Positions 33,403 to 42,943 of a stretch of 64,000 nucleotides of DNA are shown here, in pieces. This stretch comes from Actinomadura craniellae. Its GTDB lineage: Bacteria; Actinomycetota; Actinomycetes; Streptosporangiales; Streptosporangiaceae. The stretch's first letter is position 1. Each line of letters begins with the position of its first letter. The stretch spans positions 1-64,000 of the forward strand of contig NZ_QLYX01000022.1 of NCBI RefSeq assembly GCF_003289645.1. Direction: 5' to 3'. Made by a program: the position numbers and the translations under genes. Below the pieces are notes generated by a model that did no database searches, was not told the origin of the DNA, and worked only from the letters and a program-made list of their open reading frames with translations.

Positions 33403-34428
33403 TCAGCCGGTTTCGGTCATCCGCCGCAGCAGGCGGCGGGCGGCCAGGCCGCCGGTGTCGATGTTGATGCTGAGCTCCTGGTAGCCCGGGGGCTCGGCGG
33501 CGATGACCCGCTCCAGCAGGTTCAGCGCCGTCACGTCCTGCAGGACCACGGTCCGGTTGCTCTCGGCGAGGAACCGCGAGACGTCCGCGTCGTCGAGCGC
33601 GAAGTCACGGGCGACCATCCAGAAGTCGTGCGTGGTGGTCTCGGTCTCCGGGGTGATGGCGTAGACGATCTCGGCGTGGCAGGCACCGGAGTCGTCCCCG
33701 TCCGGGCCCGGCTCCACCCCGGTGGGGGCGATCCGGCTGTGCAGCAGGTAGAGGCACGGCGGGTGGTACTCGATGTCCTGCCAGCGGTCGATGCGCCCGG
33801 TGATGCCGGTGGACTCGGCGTAGAAGGGCGGGCATTCGACGTCCTTCATCCGGCGGCGCACGTGCACCACCGCGGCGTCCTCGTCGACCTCGGTGGTGAT
33901 GGGTGTCTGCGCCACCTCCGGCGTACCGATGTACCCGGCGTGCAGGTAGGTCTCGTGGGACAGGTCGAGCAGGTTGTCCACCAGCAGTTCGTAGCGGGCC
34001 GCGAGCGGTTCCATCCCGCGCACGGTGGTGTAGCCGGGCGAGTCCAGCCACGGGGCGCGCGGGATCGCCGCCGGGTCGGCCGACCCGGCGTCCCCGATCC
34101 ACAGCCAGACCAGCGAGTCCTGCTCCACCACGGGGTAGGCGGGGACCCGCGCGGTCCGCGGGATGCGGGTCTGGCCCGGGACGGCCACGCAGGAGCCGTC
34201 GGGGTCGTAGGTGAAGCCGTGGTACCCGCAGACGATCCGGTCGCCCTCCCGGTGGCTCGCCGACAGCGGGAACCGCCGGTGCACGCAGCGGTCGGCCAGG
34301 GCGACCGCGGCTCCGGCGGAGGTCCGGTAGAGGACGACCGGCTCGCCGCAGATCGTCCGGGCGAGCAGGCCGTCGCCCACCTCCTCGCCGTAGGCGGCGA
34401 CGTACCACTGATTGCGCGCAAAGCCCAT
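33403..34428 (-). CDS. Rieske non-haem iron oxygenase (VanA-like)
   Basis: A 341-aa oxygenase component. The Rieske [2Fe-2S] ligands are C48, H50, C67 and H70 (DRCVHRRFPL, GDRIVCGYHGF), and the mononuclear iron site is in NLLDLSHETYLHAGYIG. Length and the first block (RNQWYVAAYGEEVGD) match vanillate O-demethylase/toluate-type alpha-only oxygenases, which demethylate or hydroxylate aromatic acids with an external reductase. No reductase gene is nearby. ATG 34428 follows CAGGAG. It diverges from the ClpC-like gene across 167 bp. The substrate cannot be predicted from sequence alone. Confidence 0.88.
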   Translation of the reverse strand: MGFARNQWYVAAYGEEVGDGLLARTICGEPVVLYRTSAGAAVALADRCVHRRFPLSASHREGDRIVCGYHGFTYDPDGSCVAVPGQTRIPRTARVPAYPVVEQDSLVWLWIGDAGSADPAAIPRAPWLDSPGYTTVRGMEPLAARYELLVDNLLDLSHETYLHAGYIGTPEVAQTPITTEVDEDAAVVHVRRRMKDVECPPFYAESTGITGRIDRWQDIEYHPPCLYLLHSRIAPTGVEPGPDGDDSGACHAEIVYAITPETETTTHDFWMVARDFALDDADVSRFLAESNRTVVLQDVTALNLLERVIAAEPPGYQELSINIDTGGLAARRLLRRMTETG

Positions 34429-34519
34429 GGCCGCGAACTCCTGGTGTCGATCGGACGCGTGCGCCGACTCTCACCCGGCCGCACGACCCCGGAAACCCCC
34501 CATTCCGTCTGCTGGAAAG

Positions 34520-34547
34520 CCCGCGCGTTTCGGGAAAGGCGCGCGGG
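34520..34547. promoter_or_regulatory. Inverted repeat in the Rieske/ClpC-like divergent region
   Basis: CCCGCGCG (34520-34527) pairs with CGCGCGGG (34540-34547) with a 12-nt spacer that itself contains TTTC-GG-GAAA. It lies 48 bp before the ClpC-like start. It does not match the HAIR or CIRCE heat-shock operators. Confidence 0.35.
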
Positions 34548-34595
34548 TAGGGGGACGTGGCATCCCAGCGGGAGCCCAGGGGGGAGGGGCACGCG

Positions 34596-37121
34596 ATGAG
34601 CGAAGACCACCATGGAGCCGGCGACAGGCCCGGCGACCGGGACGCCTTCGAGGAGTTCCTCTCCCGCTTCTTCGGCGCCGAGACACCGCGCCGCCCGGTG
34701 GAGCGGATCAACATCGCCCGGCTGATGAGCGAGCCCGCCCGGGAGCTGGTGCGCGACGCGGCGGGCCGGGCCGCCGAGCGGGGCAGCCCCGACCTGGACA
34801 CCGACCACCTGCTGTGGGCCGCCACCCGGCAGAAGGGCACCCGGCACCTGCTCGCCCGGGCGGGGGGCGACCCCGACGAGCTCGCCCGCCGGGTCGAGGC
34901 CGACGCCCCGCCGGGGACGGCCCGGGAGACGCCGCCCGAGCTCACCCCGTCGGCCAAGCGCGCGCTGCTGGACGCCTACCAGATCTCCCGGGCGCTGGAC
35001 TCGTCCTACGTCGGCCCCGAGCACCTGCTGTTCGCGCTGGCCGTCAACCGCGAGTCGGCGGCCGGGCGGCTGCTCGCCGCGGCGCGCATCACCCCCGAGA
35101 CGCTGCGGAACGCGGCGGCCGGCGGCGGGGGCGCGGGGGGCGGCCGTCCCCCGTCGAGCACGCCGACGCTGGACGAGTACGGGCGCGACCTCAGCGAGCT
35201 GGCCCGCGAGGGCAAGGTCGACCCGGTGATCGGCCGGGACGAGGAGATCGAGCAGACCATCGAGGTGCTCTCCAGGCGGACGAAGAACAACCCGGTGCTC
35301 ATCGGCGACCCGGGCGTGGGCAAGACGGCGATCGCCGAGGGGCTCGCCCAGCGCATCGTGGACGGCGAGGTGCCGCAGATCCTGCGGGACAAGCGGCTCG
35401 TCCAGCTCGACCTGGCGGGGCTCGTCGCCGGCACCCGGTACCGCGGCGATTTCGAGGAGCGGATGAAGAAGATCATCGACGAGATCAGCGCGCACGGCGA
35501 CGAGCTCGTCGTCTTCGTCGACGAGATCCACACCATGGTGACGGCGGGCGGCGCGGAGGGCGCGATGGGCGCCGGCAACATCCTGAAACCCGCGCTGGCC
35601 CGCGGCGAGCTGCACGTCGTCGGCGCCACGACCATCGACGAGTACCGCAAGAACGTCGAGCGGGACGCCGCCCTGGAGCGCCGGTTCCAGCCCATCCTCG
35701 TCTCCGAGCCGAGCGAGGAGGACAGCATCGAGATCCTGCGCGGGCTGCGCGACCGCTACGAGGCGCACCACCAGGTGCGTTTCACCGACGAGGCGCTGGT
35801 GGCGGCGGTCGAGCTGTCCAGCCGCTACCTGACCGACCGGTTCCTGCCGGACAAGGCGATCGACCTGATCGACCAGTCCGGCGCCCGCGTCCGGCTCCGC
35901 GTCGGGGTCCCCGGGCGCGACGTCCGCGAGCTCCAGCAGCGGCTGGAGCGCCGCCGCCGGGAGAAGGACCAGGCCATCGCGGCCGAGGACTTCGAGAAGG
36001 CGGCCGACCTCCGCGACGAGATCGTCGAGCTGGAGAAGGGCCGCGGCGGGTCGGGCGGGAGCACGGTCGTGCCCCAGGTCACCCCCGAGGACATCGCCGA
36101 GGTGGTGTCCCGGCTCACCGGGATCCCCGCCGCCCGGCTCACCGAGGAGGAGCGCGCCCGGCTGCTCCGGCTGGAGGAGCACCTGCACGAGCGGGTGGTG
36201 GGGCAGGACGAGGCGGTGTCGGCGGTCGCCGAGGCCGTCCGCCGGTCCCGCGCCGGGCTGGGCGATCCCGACCGGCCCATCGGCGGCTTCCTGTTCCTGG
36301 GGCCCACCGGGGTGGGCAAGACCGAGCTGGCCCGGGCGCTCGCCGACGCGCTGTTCGGCAGCGACGAGCGCATGATCCGCTTCGACATGAGCGAGTTCCA
36401 GGAGCGGCACACCGTGAGCCGGCTGATGGGCGCGCCGCCCGGGTACGTCGGCTACGAGGAGGCCGGCCAGCTCACCGAGGCCGTCCGGCGGCGCCCCTAC
36501 TCGGTGCTGCTGCTGGACGAGATCGAGAAGGCCCATCCGGACGTGTTCAACGTCCTGCTGCAGTTGCTCGACGACGGCCGCCTCACCGACGCCCAGGGCC
36601 GTACCGTCGACTTCCGCAACACCGTGGTCATCATGACCAGCAACCTCGGTTCGGACGCCGTCTCCGGCAGCCTCGCCCTGGGCTTCCGGACCGGCGAGGA
36701 GGCCGACTCGCTCCGCGACCAGGTGATGCGGCGGCTGCGGGAGTCCTTCCGGCCGGAGTTCCTGAACCGGATCGACGAGATCATCGTCTTCCGCCGGCTG
36801 GAGCCCGAGCAGCTCCACCAGATCACCGACCTGATGCTGGAGGAGACCCGGCGCCGGATGCGCGCCCAGGACCTCACCGTCGAGTTCGAGCCGGCGGCGG
36901 TGGACTGGCTGGCCCGGCGCGGCCACCAGCCGGAGTTCGGCGCCCGCCCGCTGCGCCGGATGATCCAGCGGGAGGTCGACAACCGCCTGTCCGCCCTGCT
37001 CCTGGGCGGGGAGCTGCACCCGGGCCAGCATGTGGACGTCACGGTGCGCGACGGGAGGCTCGCCTTCGAGGTCACCGGCGGGCCGCCGGAGCAGGCCAAA
37101 CGATCACCGCGTTTGGGCTGA
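34596..37121 (+). CDS. ClpC-like AAA+ unfoldase (stress paralogue)
   Basis: An 841-aa Hsp100 ATPase from ATG 34596 behind GGGAGGGG. It has a divergent N-domain ([10 protein letters not shown] start, [32 protein letters not shown]), AAA1 with Walker [14 protein letters not shown] near residue 238 and [11 protein letters not shown], a UVR motif ([19 protein letters not shown]) marking the ClpC class, and AAA2 with [13 protein letters not shown] near residue 568, [16 protein letters not shown] and [16 protein letters not shown]. The order fits ClpC but the N-domain is unusual, so this is probably a second, stress-specific copy rather than housekeeping clpC. It shares an island with a general stress protein, a redox enzyme and Hsp20. 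Confidence 0.88.
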   Translation: MSEDHHGAGDRPGDRDAFEEFLSRFFGAETPRRPVERINIARLMSEPARELVRDAAGRAAERGSPDLDTDHLLWAATRQKGTRHLLARAGGDPDELARRVEADAPPGTARETPPELTPSAKRALLDAYQISRALDSSYVGPEHLLFALAVNRESAAGRLLAAARITPETLRNAAAGGGGAGGGRPPSSTPTLDEYGRDLSELAREGKVDPVIGRDEEIEQTIEVLSRRTKNNPVLIGDPGVGKTAIAEGLAQRIVDGEVPQILRDKRLVQLDLAGLVAGTRYRGDFEERMKKIIDEISAHGDELVVFVDEIHTMVTAGGAEGAMGAGNILKPALARGELHVVGATTIDEYRKNVERDAALERRFQPILVSEPSEEDSIEILRGLRDRYEAHHQVRFTDEALVAAVELSSRYLTDRFLPDKAIDLIDQSGARVRLRVGVPGRDVRELQQRLERRRREKDQAIAAEDFEKAADLRDEIVELEKGRGGSGGSTVVPQVTPEDIAEVVSRLTGIPAARLTEEERARLLRLEEHLHERVVGQDEAVSAVAEAVRRSRAGLGDPDRPIGGFLFLGPTGVGKTELARALADALFGSDERMIRFDMSEFQERHTVSRLMGAPPGYVGYEEAGQLTEAVRRRPYSVLLLDEIEKAHPDVFNVLLQLLDDGRLTDAQGRTVDFRNTVVIMTSNLGSDAVSGSLALGFRTGEEADSLRDQVMRRLRESFRPEFLNRIDEIIVFRRLEPEQLHQITDLMLEETRRRMRAQDLTVEFEPAAVDWLARRGHQPEFGARPLRRMIQREVDNRLSALLLGGELHPGQHVDVTVRDGRLAFEVTGGPPEQAKRSPRLG

Positions 37122-37196
37122 CCCGTTACGGAAAGTGGTTATCCATCACAGGTCGGTCGTGGAGCTCGATCCACGTCTCGTGGGGAGGTCAGAAAG

Positions 37197-37670
37197 ATGA
37201 TCCCGTCATCGCCCGCCCCGATCATGGGGACCCATGTACCGCTCGCCTCGTACGGCAGTTACGAAGAGGCCCAGCGGGCCGTGGACTCCCTGTCCGACCG
37301 CCGGTTCCCCGTCGAGCACACGGTCATCGTGGGGATGGACCTCAAGCTCGTCGAGCGGGTGCTCGGCCGGCTGACCATGCTGCGCGCCGCGTCCCTGGGC
37401 GCCGCTTCGGGTCTGTGGTTCGGCCTGCTCATCGGGCTGTTCTTCGCGATCTTCACGCCCGGGCTGCGCAACTCGATCGCCGTGATCCTGTGGGGCCTGT
37501 TCTGGGGGCTGGTCGCCGGAGCCCTCTTCGGCCTGGTCGCGCACGCGTTGCAACGCGGCCGCCGGGACTTCCTCTCGCGCAGCGAGATGGTGGCCGACCG
37601 CTACGAGGTCCGGGTCACCCCGGACCGCCTGGACGAGGCTCGCCGCATGCTGGAGACCGGCCCGCACTGA
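37197..37670 (+). CDS. General stress protein (YflT/GSP17M-like) with membrane hairpin
   Basis: A 157-aa protein, ATG 37197 behind GGGGAGG (37182-37188). The N-terminal block YGSYEEAQRAVDSLSDRRFP and VEHTVIVGMDLKLVERVLGR is the general-stress-protein-17M-like domain. Then comes a pair of glycine-rich membrane segments (LGAASGLWFGLLIGLFFAIF and LWGLFWGLVAGALFGLVAHA) and a C-terminal YEVRVTPDRLDEARRML repeat of the fold. Such small membrane proteins are typical of actinobacterial osmotic or hypoxic stress regulons. It follows clpC-like by 75 bp and may be co-transcribed. Molecular function is unknown. Confidence 0.78.
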   Translation: MIPSSPAPIMGTHVPLASYGSYEEAQRAVDSLSDRRFPVEHTVIVGMDLKLVERVLGRLTMLRAASLGAASGLWFGLLIGLFFAIFTPGLRNSIAVILWGLFWGLVAGALFGLVAHALQRGRRDFLSRSEMVADRYEVRVTPDRLDEARRMLETGPH

Positions 37671-37692
37671 GCGAGTCCCGACAGCACGGCGC

Positions 37693-39342
37693 TCAGTCGG
37701 CCGGCTCCGGGCCCGCGGCGAGCCGGCGGTGCACCAGCTGGACCGCCGCCGCGCCCTCCCCCACCGCCGAGGCGACCCGCTTGATCGACCCGCTGCGGAC
37801 GTCGCCCGCGGCGAAGACGCCCGGCAGGCTCGTCTCCAGGTGCCCGGGCCGGCGGCCGCCGGGTCCCGGCCCGGCCTCCCGGCCGGTGCGGATGAAGCCC
37901 TCGGCGTCCAGCGCCACCTGGTCGGGCAGCCACCCGGTGTGCGGCACGGCCCCGATGAAGACGAACAACGCCCGGGCCGGCAGCAGGTCCCGCTCGCCGG
38001 TGCGACCGTCCTCCACCACGATCGCGTTCAGCCCCCCGTCCGCCACCAGTTCCCGGACCTCGGCGCACAGCCGCACGTCCACCCGCTCGGACCGCTCGAT
38101 CTGGTCGACCAGGTAGCGGGACATGTTCGCGGACAGGTCGCCTCCCCGGACGAGCAGCGTCACCCGCTCGGCGAGTTCGGCCAGGGACAGCGCCGCCTGG
38201 CCGGCCGAGTTGCCGCCGCCCACCACCACGGTCGGGACGCCCCGGGCCGCCGCCATCTCCACGGCCGTGGCGGCGTAGAAGACGCACGTCCCCTCGTACT
38301 CCGCCATGTGGGGGACGTCGAGCCGGCGGTAGCGGGCGCCGGTGGCGATGATCACGCTCCGGGCGACCATCGTCCCGCCGTCCCGCAGCCGGACCAGGTA
38401 GTAGCCGTCGTCCTTGTCCAGCCCGGACACCTCGGCGGGCACCCCCACCTCGGTGCCGAACTTGCACGCCTGGACGATGGCGCGCTCGACCAGCTCGGCA
38501 CCGGAGATCCCGGCCGGGAAGCCGAGGTAGTTCTCGATGCAGGGCGAGATGCCCGCCTGGCCCCCGGTGGCCACCGCGTCCAGGAGGACCGTCGCCAGCC
38601 CCTCCGACGCCCCGTACACCGACGCCGCCAGGCCCGCCGGGCCGGCGCCGACGACGAGCATGTCGGCCACGTCGGTCCTGTCGGGCTCCGGGGCGGGCAG
38701 CCCGATCGCCCGGGCCAGCTCGGCGTTGTCGGGGTTGCGCAGCACCGACTCGCCCCACACGACCACCGGGGTCTGCTTGGGCTCGACGCCGGCCCGGTGC
38801 AGCAGTTCCTCGGCTCCGGGGTCCTCCTCCAGCTCGATCCACCGGTGCGGCAGCCGGTTGCGGGCCGCGAACTCCCGCAGCCGCCGGGAGTCCGGCGAGA
38901 AGCGCGAGCCGATGATCCGGAAGCCCGAACCGAAGCCCAGCAGCAGGGACCGGCGGATGATGCAGGCCCGCAGGATCAGGTCGCCGAGCGCGGTGTGCCG
39001 GGAGAGCAGTTCCCGCAGCCGTTCCACCGGCACGACGAGCACCTCGCCCGGTTCGTGCACCACGATGGTGATGAACGAGCGCTGGCTGGTGAACAGGTTC
39101 AGCTCGCCCAGGAACCGGCCCGCCCCGTGCACCCTGACCACCTTCCCATCCTCCAGGGTGGCGGCCTTGCCCGCGAGGATCACGAAGAGGTCCGGGCACG
39201 GCTCCCCCAGGCTGAACAGGACCTCGTCCCGCCGGGTGCGCCGGCGCGTACCGCAGGTGGCGAGCAGTTCGATCTGGTCCTCGGTGAGCCGGGGGAACGC
39301 GCCGCCGATGTCGGGCGTCTCCGGAAGCGACCGCTGCTCCAT
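37693..39342 (-). CDS. cNMP-binding domain fused to thioredoxin-reductase-like FAD oxidoreductase
   Basis: A 549-aa fusion from ATG 39342 (GAGGGGG before it). Residues ~15-130 are a Crp-type cyclic-nucleotide-binding domain (RRDEVLFSLGEPCPDLFVIL, GRFLGELNLFTSQRSF). A thioredoxin-like spacer (WIELEEDPGAEELLHRAGVE, KQTPVVVWGESVLRNP) is followed by an FAD/NADPH module: GAGPAGLAASVYGASEG, GGQAGISPCIENYLGFP, GGGNSAGQAALSLAELA, and GVFAAGDVRSGSIKRV. The redox-active CxxC of thioredoxin reductase is missing; the position reads EGTCVFYAATAVEM with one cysteine. The enzyme therefore reduces something other than thioredoxin, possibly gated by a cyclic nucleotide. It lies in the stress island between the general stress protein and Hsp20. 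Confidence 0.85.
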   Translation of the reverse strand: MEQRSLPETPDIGGAFPRLTEDQIELLATCGTRRRTRRDEVLFSLGEPCPDLFVILAGKAATLEDGKVVRVHGAGRFLGELNLFTSQRSFITIVVHEPGEVLVVPVERLRELLSRHTALGDLILRACIIRRSLLLGFGSGFRIIGSRFSPDSRRLREFAARNRLPHRWIELEEDPGAEELLHRAGVEPKQTPVVVWGESVLRNPDNAELARAIGLPAPEPDRTDVADMLVVGAGPAGLAASVYGASEGLATVLLDAVATGGQAGISPCIENYLGFPAGISGAELVERAIVQACKFGTEVGVPAEVSGLDKDDGYYLVRLRDGGTMVARSVIIATGARYRRLDVPHMAEYEGTCVFYAATAVEMAAARGVPTVVVGGGNSAGQAALSLAELAERVTLLVRGGDLSANMSRYLVDQIERSERVDVRLCAEVRELVADGGLNAIVVEDGRTGERDLLPARALFVFIGAVPHTGWLPDQVALDAEGFIRTGREAGPGPGGRRPGHLETSLPGVFAAGDVRSGSIKRVASAVGEGAAAVQLVHRRLAAGPEPAD

Positions 39343-39438
39343 GACGTCCCCCTCACTTCCGGGCCGGGTCCTCGTGGCCGGCCCCCGGCCCGCCCGCCGC
39401 CACGGAGCGGCCCCGGAACGTCCCGGGGCCGGTCCTGG

Positions 39439-39900
39439 TCAGGACGAGATCTCGATGCGCTTCGGCTTGGCCGCCTCGGCCTTGGGCACCGCGATGGTCA
39501 GCACGCCGTGCTCGAAGCGCGCGTCGACCCGTTCGGTGTCGACGTCGCCGGGCAGGTAGGTGCGGAACTCGAAGCGCCCGACCCGGCGGGCCCTGCGCCG
39601 CCACCGCTTCCCCTCCTGCTCGTGGACCTCGCCGGTGATGGTGAGGAGCTGGTCGGCCAGTTGGATGTCGACGTCGTCCTTGCGGACGCCGGGCAGGTCG
39701 ATCTCGATGACGTAGGAGTCCTCGGTCTCGGACACGTCGGCCATCGGCACCCAGGGGCCCTGGGCGGTGGTGGTGCTCACCGGCCCACCGAGGGCGAAGC
39801 TGAGCAACTGGTCCATCCTGTCGTAGATATCCGCGAACTCCCGGTCAGGGTCCAGGGCCGCCAGGTTCCGGCCGGTCCTGCGGACGGGTTGCTGCGTCAT
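39439..39900 (-). CDS. Hsp20/alpha-crystallin small heat shock protein
   Basis: A 153-aa small heat shock protein. ATG 39900 is chosen for the GGAGGAGG site; an in-frame start at 39918 is possible. The alpha-crystallin domain runs from VPMADVSETEDSYVIEIDLP through GVRKDDVDIQLADQLLTITG to FRTYLPGDVDTERVDARFE, ending with GVLTIAVPKAEAAKPKRIE, which carries the IxV-type dimer/oligomer motif (LTIAVPK). It holds unfolding proteins in oligomers during heat, acid or dormancy stress. It is upstream of the cNMP/FAD oxidoreductase on the same strand (96 bp) and diverges from the LAL regulator, which may control the island. Confidence 0.93.
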   Translation of the reverse strand: MTQQPVRRTGRNLAALDPDREFADIYDRMDQLLSFALGGPVSTTTAQGPWVPMADVSETEDSYVIEIDLPGVRKDDVDIQLADQLLTITGEVHEQEGKRWRRRARRVGRFEFRTYLPGDVDTERVDARFEHGVLTIAVPKAEAAKPKRIEISS

Positions 39901-40182
39901 CTGCAACACCTCCTCCATGAACGGGTTCTGCCTCTCCTCTTTCGAGGCTGCTCCCTCCAGGGGGCGGTCACATCCTCCGATCTTGCAGGTCGGCGGGCCG
40001 GGATCCGGCGGGTGGGAGCGCGCCGGGACGCCCTCCGGAGGCCGGGCGGGCCCCGGGGAGGCGATCCGGCCCCGGGCGCGGGCGACCCGCCCGGGCCGTC
40101 AGACCTGAGGATGTCGCGCCCCCGCGTCCGGTTCGGCACCGGCCTCAGGGGTAGGGGGCGACCACCGCCAGGGGGTAGTGCG

Positions 40183-42924
40183 ATGCGCGATCGCAAGCGG
40201 GAATGGCAGATCGTGGTCGACCTGTTCCGGTCCACCGGACGAGCCGGCCGGCCGCCGCTGCTCGTCGAGGGCGAGCCGGGGGCGGGCAAGAGCCTGCTGC
40301 TCGCCGAGGCGGCCCGGGCCGCGGCCCGCGAGGGGGTCGCGGTGGTGTCGGGCCGGGCCGAACGGCTCGGGCAGCTCATGGACATGGAGCCCCTGTTCAC
40401 CGCGCTCGGCCTGGAGCCGGACGTCCCCGCCGAGGGCGCCGACCGGCCGATGCGGCTGGTCCGGCTGCTGCGGGCCGCCCTGGCGGCCCGGGCCGGCACG
40501 GGGCCGCTGCTGGTCTGCCTGGACGACCTGCACTGGTCCGACCCCGGCACGATCACGGCGCTGCGGGTCCTCCCGGCCCGGCTCGCGGCATGCCGGGTGG
40601 GCTGGATCCTGACCCGGTGTCCCGGCCGGGGCGGCGCGGCGGCGGGCCGGCTCTTCGCCCTGCTGGAGGAGGCGGGCGCGACCCGGGTGCGGCTCGGTCC
40701 GCTGGGCGACGAGGCCGTGGCGGAGGTGATCGCGGACACGCTCGGCGCGCCGCCGGACCCCGGGCTGCTGGAGCTGGCCGGGCAGGCGGCCGGCAATCCC
40801 CTGTTCCTGGTGGAGCTGATGCGCGGGCTGTGCGACGAGGGCGCGGTGGAGGTCATGCCGGGCCGGGCCCGGCTGGTGGCGGCGCGGCTGCCGCGGCGGG
40901 CCCGGGACGCCGTGGAGCGCCGGCTCGACGACCTGGACCCGGCCGCCCGGCGGCTGCTGGAGATCGCGGCGGTGTTCGGCCGCGCGTTCTCCCCCTCGGA
41001 CGCCGCGGAGGTGTTCGGCCTGACCCCCACCGGGCTGCTACCCGCCCTGGAGACGGTGCTCGACGCGGGCCTCCTCACCGCCGAGCACGACGACCTGGTC
41101 TTCCGGCACGACCTGGTCCGGCAGGCCGTGGCCGCAGCGATTCCCGCCCCGGTGCGGCAGGCGCTGCACCGCCAGATCGGCGAGACCCTGCTGGACCGCG
41201 GCGGCCGGGTGCTCCCCGCCGCCGCGCACCTGATGGCCGGCGCCGCCCCGGGAGACGCGCACGCCCTGACAGGCCTGGACCGGGCCGCCACGGCGGTGCT
41301 GCCGGACGTGCCGCGGGCCGCCGCCGACCTGTGCCTGCGGGCGTTCGAGCTGACGGACGGCGCCGACCCGCTCCGCTCCGCCCGCGCGCTGTCGGCGGTG
41401 AACGCCCTCGCCGCCGCCGGCCGGCCGGCCGAGGCCGCCGAGCTGGCCGGCGAGGCGCTGAAGCACCCCCTGCCCGGACCGGTCGCGGCCGACCTGCTCG
41501 CCGCGCTGTCGTCGGTGCTGCTGCTGACGGGCCGGCGCCGGGAGGCGGCGGAGCGGGCGGCGGACGCGCTGACCATCCCGGACCTGCCGGCCGGGCCGCG
41601 CGACCACGCCGAGCTGGCCCTGCTCCAGGCGGAGGCGGGGCTGCCCGGCACCGGCGCCGGGCGGCGGGCCCGCGCCATCCTGGCGGCGGCCGACCGGCAC
41701 GGCCGGGACATGGTCGCCGGGGCCCGCACCGTCCTGGCCATGACCGCCTGGGACGAGGGGCGGCTGGAGGCCGCGCTCGACCTCGCGGCCGACGCCGCCC
41801 GCCAGGCGGCCGGCGGGCCGCCCCAGGCCGGCCGGCCGCATCCGGGCATGGTCCTCGCCCTGCTGCTGGCCGATGTCCGGCGGCCGCGGGAGGCGCGCCG
41901 GGCCATGGCCCGCGCCGCGAGCGAGGCCGGGGCACCCGGCCACCCGGACTGGGCGGCCGGACCGGCGATCCTGCGGTCCCGGCTGGACTTCGCCGCCGGG
42001 CGGCTGGACGACGCCGTCGCCGAGGCCCGGGCGGCCCTGGCGGCCGCGAACGGGGGGCACCTGCTCTCCGCCGCCGCGCTGTCCTCGCTGGCCGCCGCGG
42101 CCCTGCGCGCGGGCGACCTGGAGACCGCCGCCGGGCCCGCCGATCTCCTGTCGGAGCCGGCGTCCTTCGGGACGTTCTCGGCGCTGGCCCGGGCCGGGCC
42201 GGTCGGCGCGCAACTCGCGGAGGCCCGGCTGGGGCCGCGGGCCGCCGTGGCGATGTCGGCCGAACTGTACGAGGACGGCCGGGCGCTGGTCGGCGACCCC
42301 GCCGCGCCGGCCTGGCTGGTCCGGACGGCGCTGACGGCCGGGGCACCCGACCGGGCCGAGGCGGTCGCCGCCACCGCCGACCGCCTCGCCCTGGTCAACC
42401 CGGGCCTGCCCGTCCTGGGCGTCGCCGCCGCGCACGCCCGGGGGCTGCTGCGGCGCGACCCGCACGCGCTGCGCCGCGCCGCCGCCGAACACTCCGACCC
42501 CTGGGCCCGCGCCTCCGCCGCCGAGGACCTGGGGGTCCTGCTCGCCGAGGGGGCGGCCGGGCGGCGGGTGGCCGTCCGGTGGTTCGACGAGGCCCTCACC
42601 GGCTACGCGGCGACCGGGGCGATGCGCGACGCGGCCCGGGTGCGCGGGCGGCTGCGCCGGCTCGGCGAGCGCCGCCGGCACTGGGAGCGCACCGGCCGGC
42701 CCGCCACGGGGTGGGACGGCCTCACCGAGACCGAGCGGCGGGTCTCCGAGCTGGTCGCGCAGGGGCTCACCAACCGGTGCGTGGCCGACCGGCTGTTCAT
42801 CAGCACCCACACGGTCGCGTTCCACCTGCGCCAGGTCTTCCGCAAGCTCGACATCGGCTCGCGCGTCGAGCTGGCCCGCCTCGTCCTGGAGCACACCGGG
42901 GACGCGCCCGGCCCGGAGGCGTGA
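40183..42924 (+). CDS. LAL-type LuxR regulator with AAA ATPase
   Basis: A 913-aa large ATP-binding regulator. ATG 40183 is preferred (GGGGG before it); ATG 40111 would add 24 residues. The N-terminal ATPase has Walker A VEGEPGAGKSLLLAEAARAA near residue 30 and Walker B LLVCLDDLHWSDPG. A long alanine-rich TPR-like middle region follows, and the C-terminal LuxR helix-turn-helix starts near residue 847 (LTETERRVSELVAQGLTNR, FISTHTVAFHLRQVFRKLD). LAL proteins respond to small inducers and activate catabolic or secondary-metabolic genes. It diverges from Hsp20 and converges on the quinone oxidoreductase gene with only 19 bp between. Confidence 0.88.
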   Translation: MRDRKREWQIVVDLFRSTGRAGRPPLLVEGEPGAGKSLLLAEAARAAAREGVAVVSGRAERLGQLMDMEPLFTALGLEPDVPAEGADRPMRLVRLLRAALAARAGTGPLLVCLDDLHWSDPGTITALRVLPARLAACRVGWILTRCPGRGGAAAGRLFALLEEAGATRVRLGPLGDEAVAEVIADTLGAPPDPGLLELAGQAAGNPLFLVELMRGLCDEGAVEVMPGRARLVAARLPRRARDAVERRLDDLDPAARRLLEIAAVFGRAFSPSDAAEVFGLTPTGLLPALETVLDAGLLTAEHDDLVFRHDLVRQAVAAAIPAPVRQALHRQIGETLLDRGGRVLPAAAHLMAGAAPGDAHALTGLDRAATAVLPDVPRAAADLCLRAFELTDGADPLRSARALSAVNALAAAGRPAEAAELAGEALKHPLPGPVAADLLAALSSVLLLTGRRREAAERAADALTIPDLPAGPRDHAELALLQAEAGLPGTGAGRRARAILAAADRHGRDMVAGARTVLAMTAWDEGRLEAALDLAADAARQAAGGPPQAGRPHPGMVLALLLADVRRPREARRAMARAASEAGAPGHPDWAAGPAILRSRLDFAAGRLDDAVAEARAALAAANGGHLLSAAALSSLAAAALRAGDLETAAGPADLLSEPASFGTFSALARAGPVGAQLAEARLGPRAAVAMSAELYEDGRALVGDPAAPAWLVRTALTAGAPDRAEAVAATADRLALVNPGLPVLGVAAAHARGLLRRDPHALRRAAAEHSDPWARASAAEDLGVLLAEGAAGRRVAVRWFDEALTGYAATGAMRDAARVRGRLRRLGERRRHWERTGRPATGWDGLTETERRVSELVAQGLTNRCVADRLFISTHTVAFHLRQVFRKLDIGSRVELARLVLEHTGDAPGPEA

Positions 42925-42943
42925 GCCCGCCGGATCACCCGGC

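Noticed and set aside
34429-34595. HAIR or CIRCE heat-shock operator upstream of the ClpC-like gene
   Set aside because: Neither consensus is present; only an unrelated CCCGCGCG inverted repeat was found.
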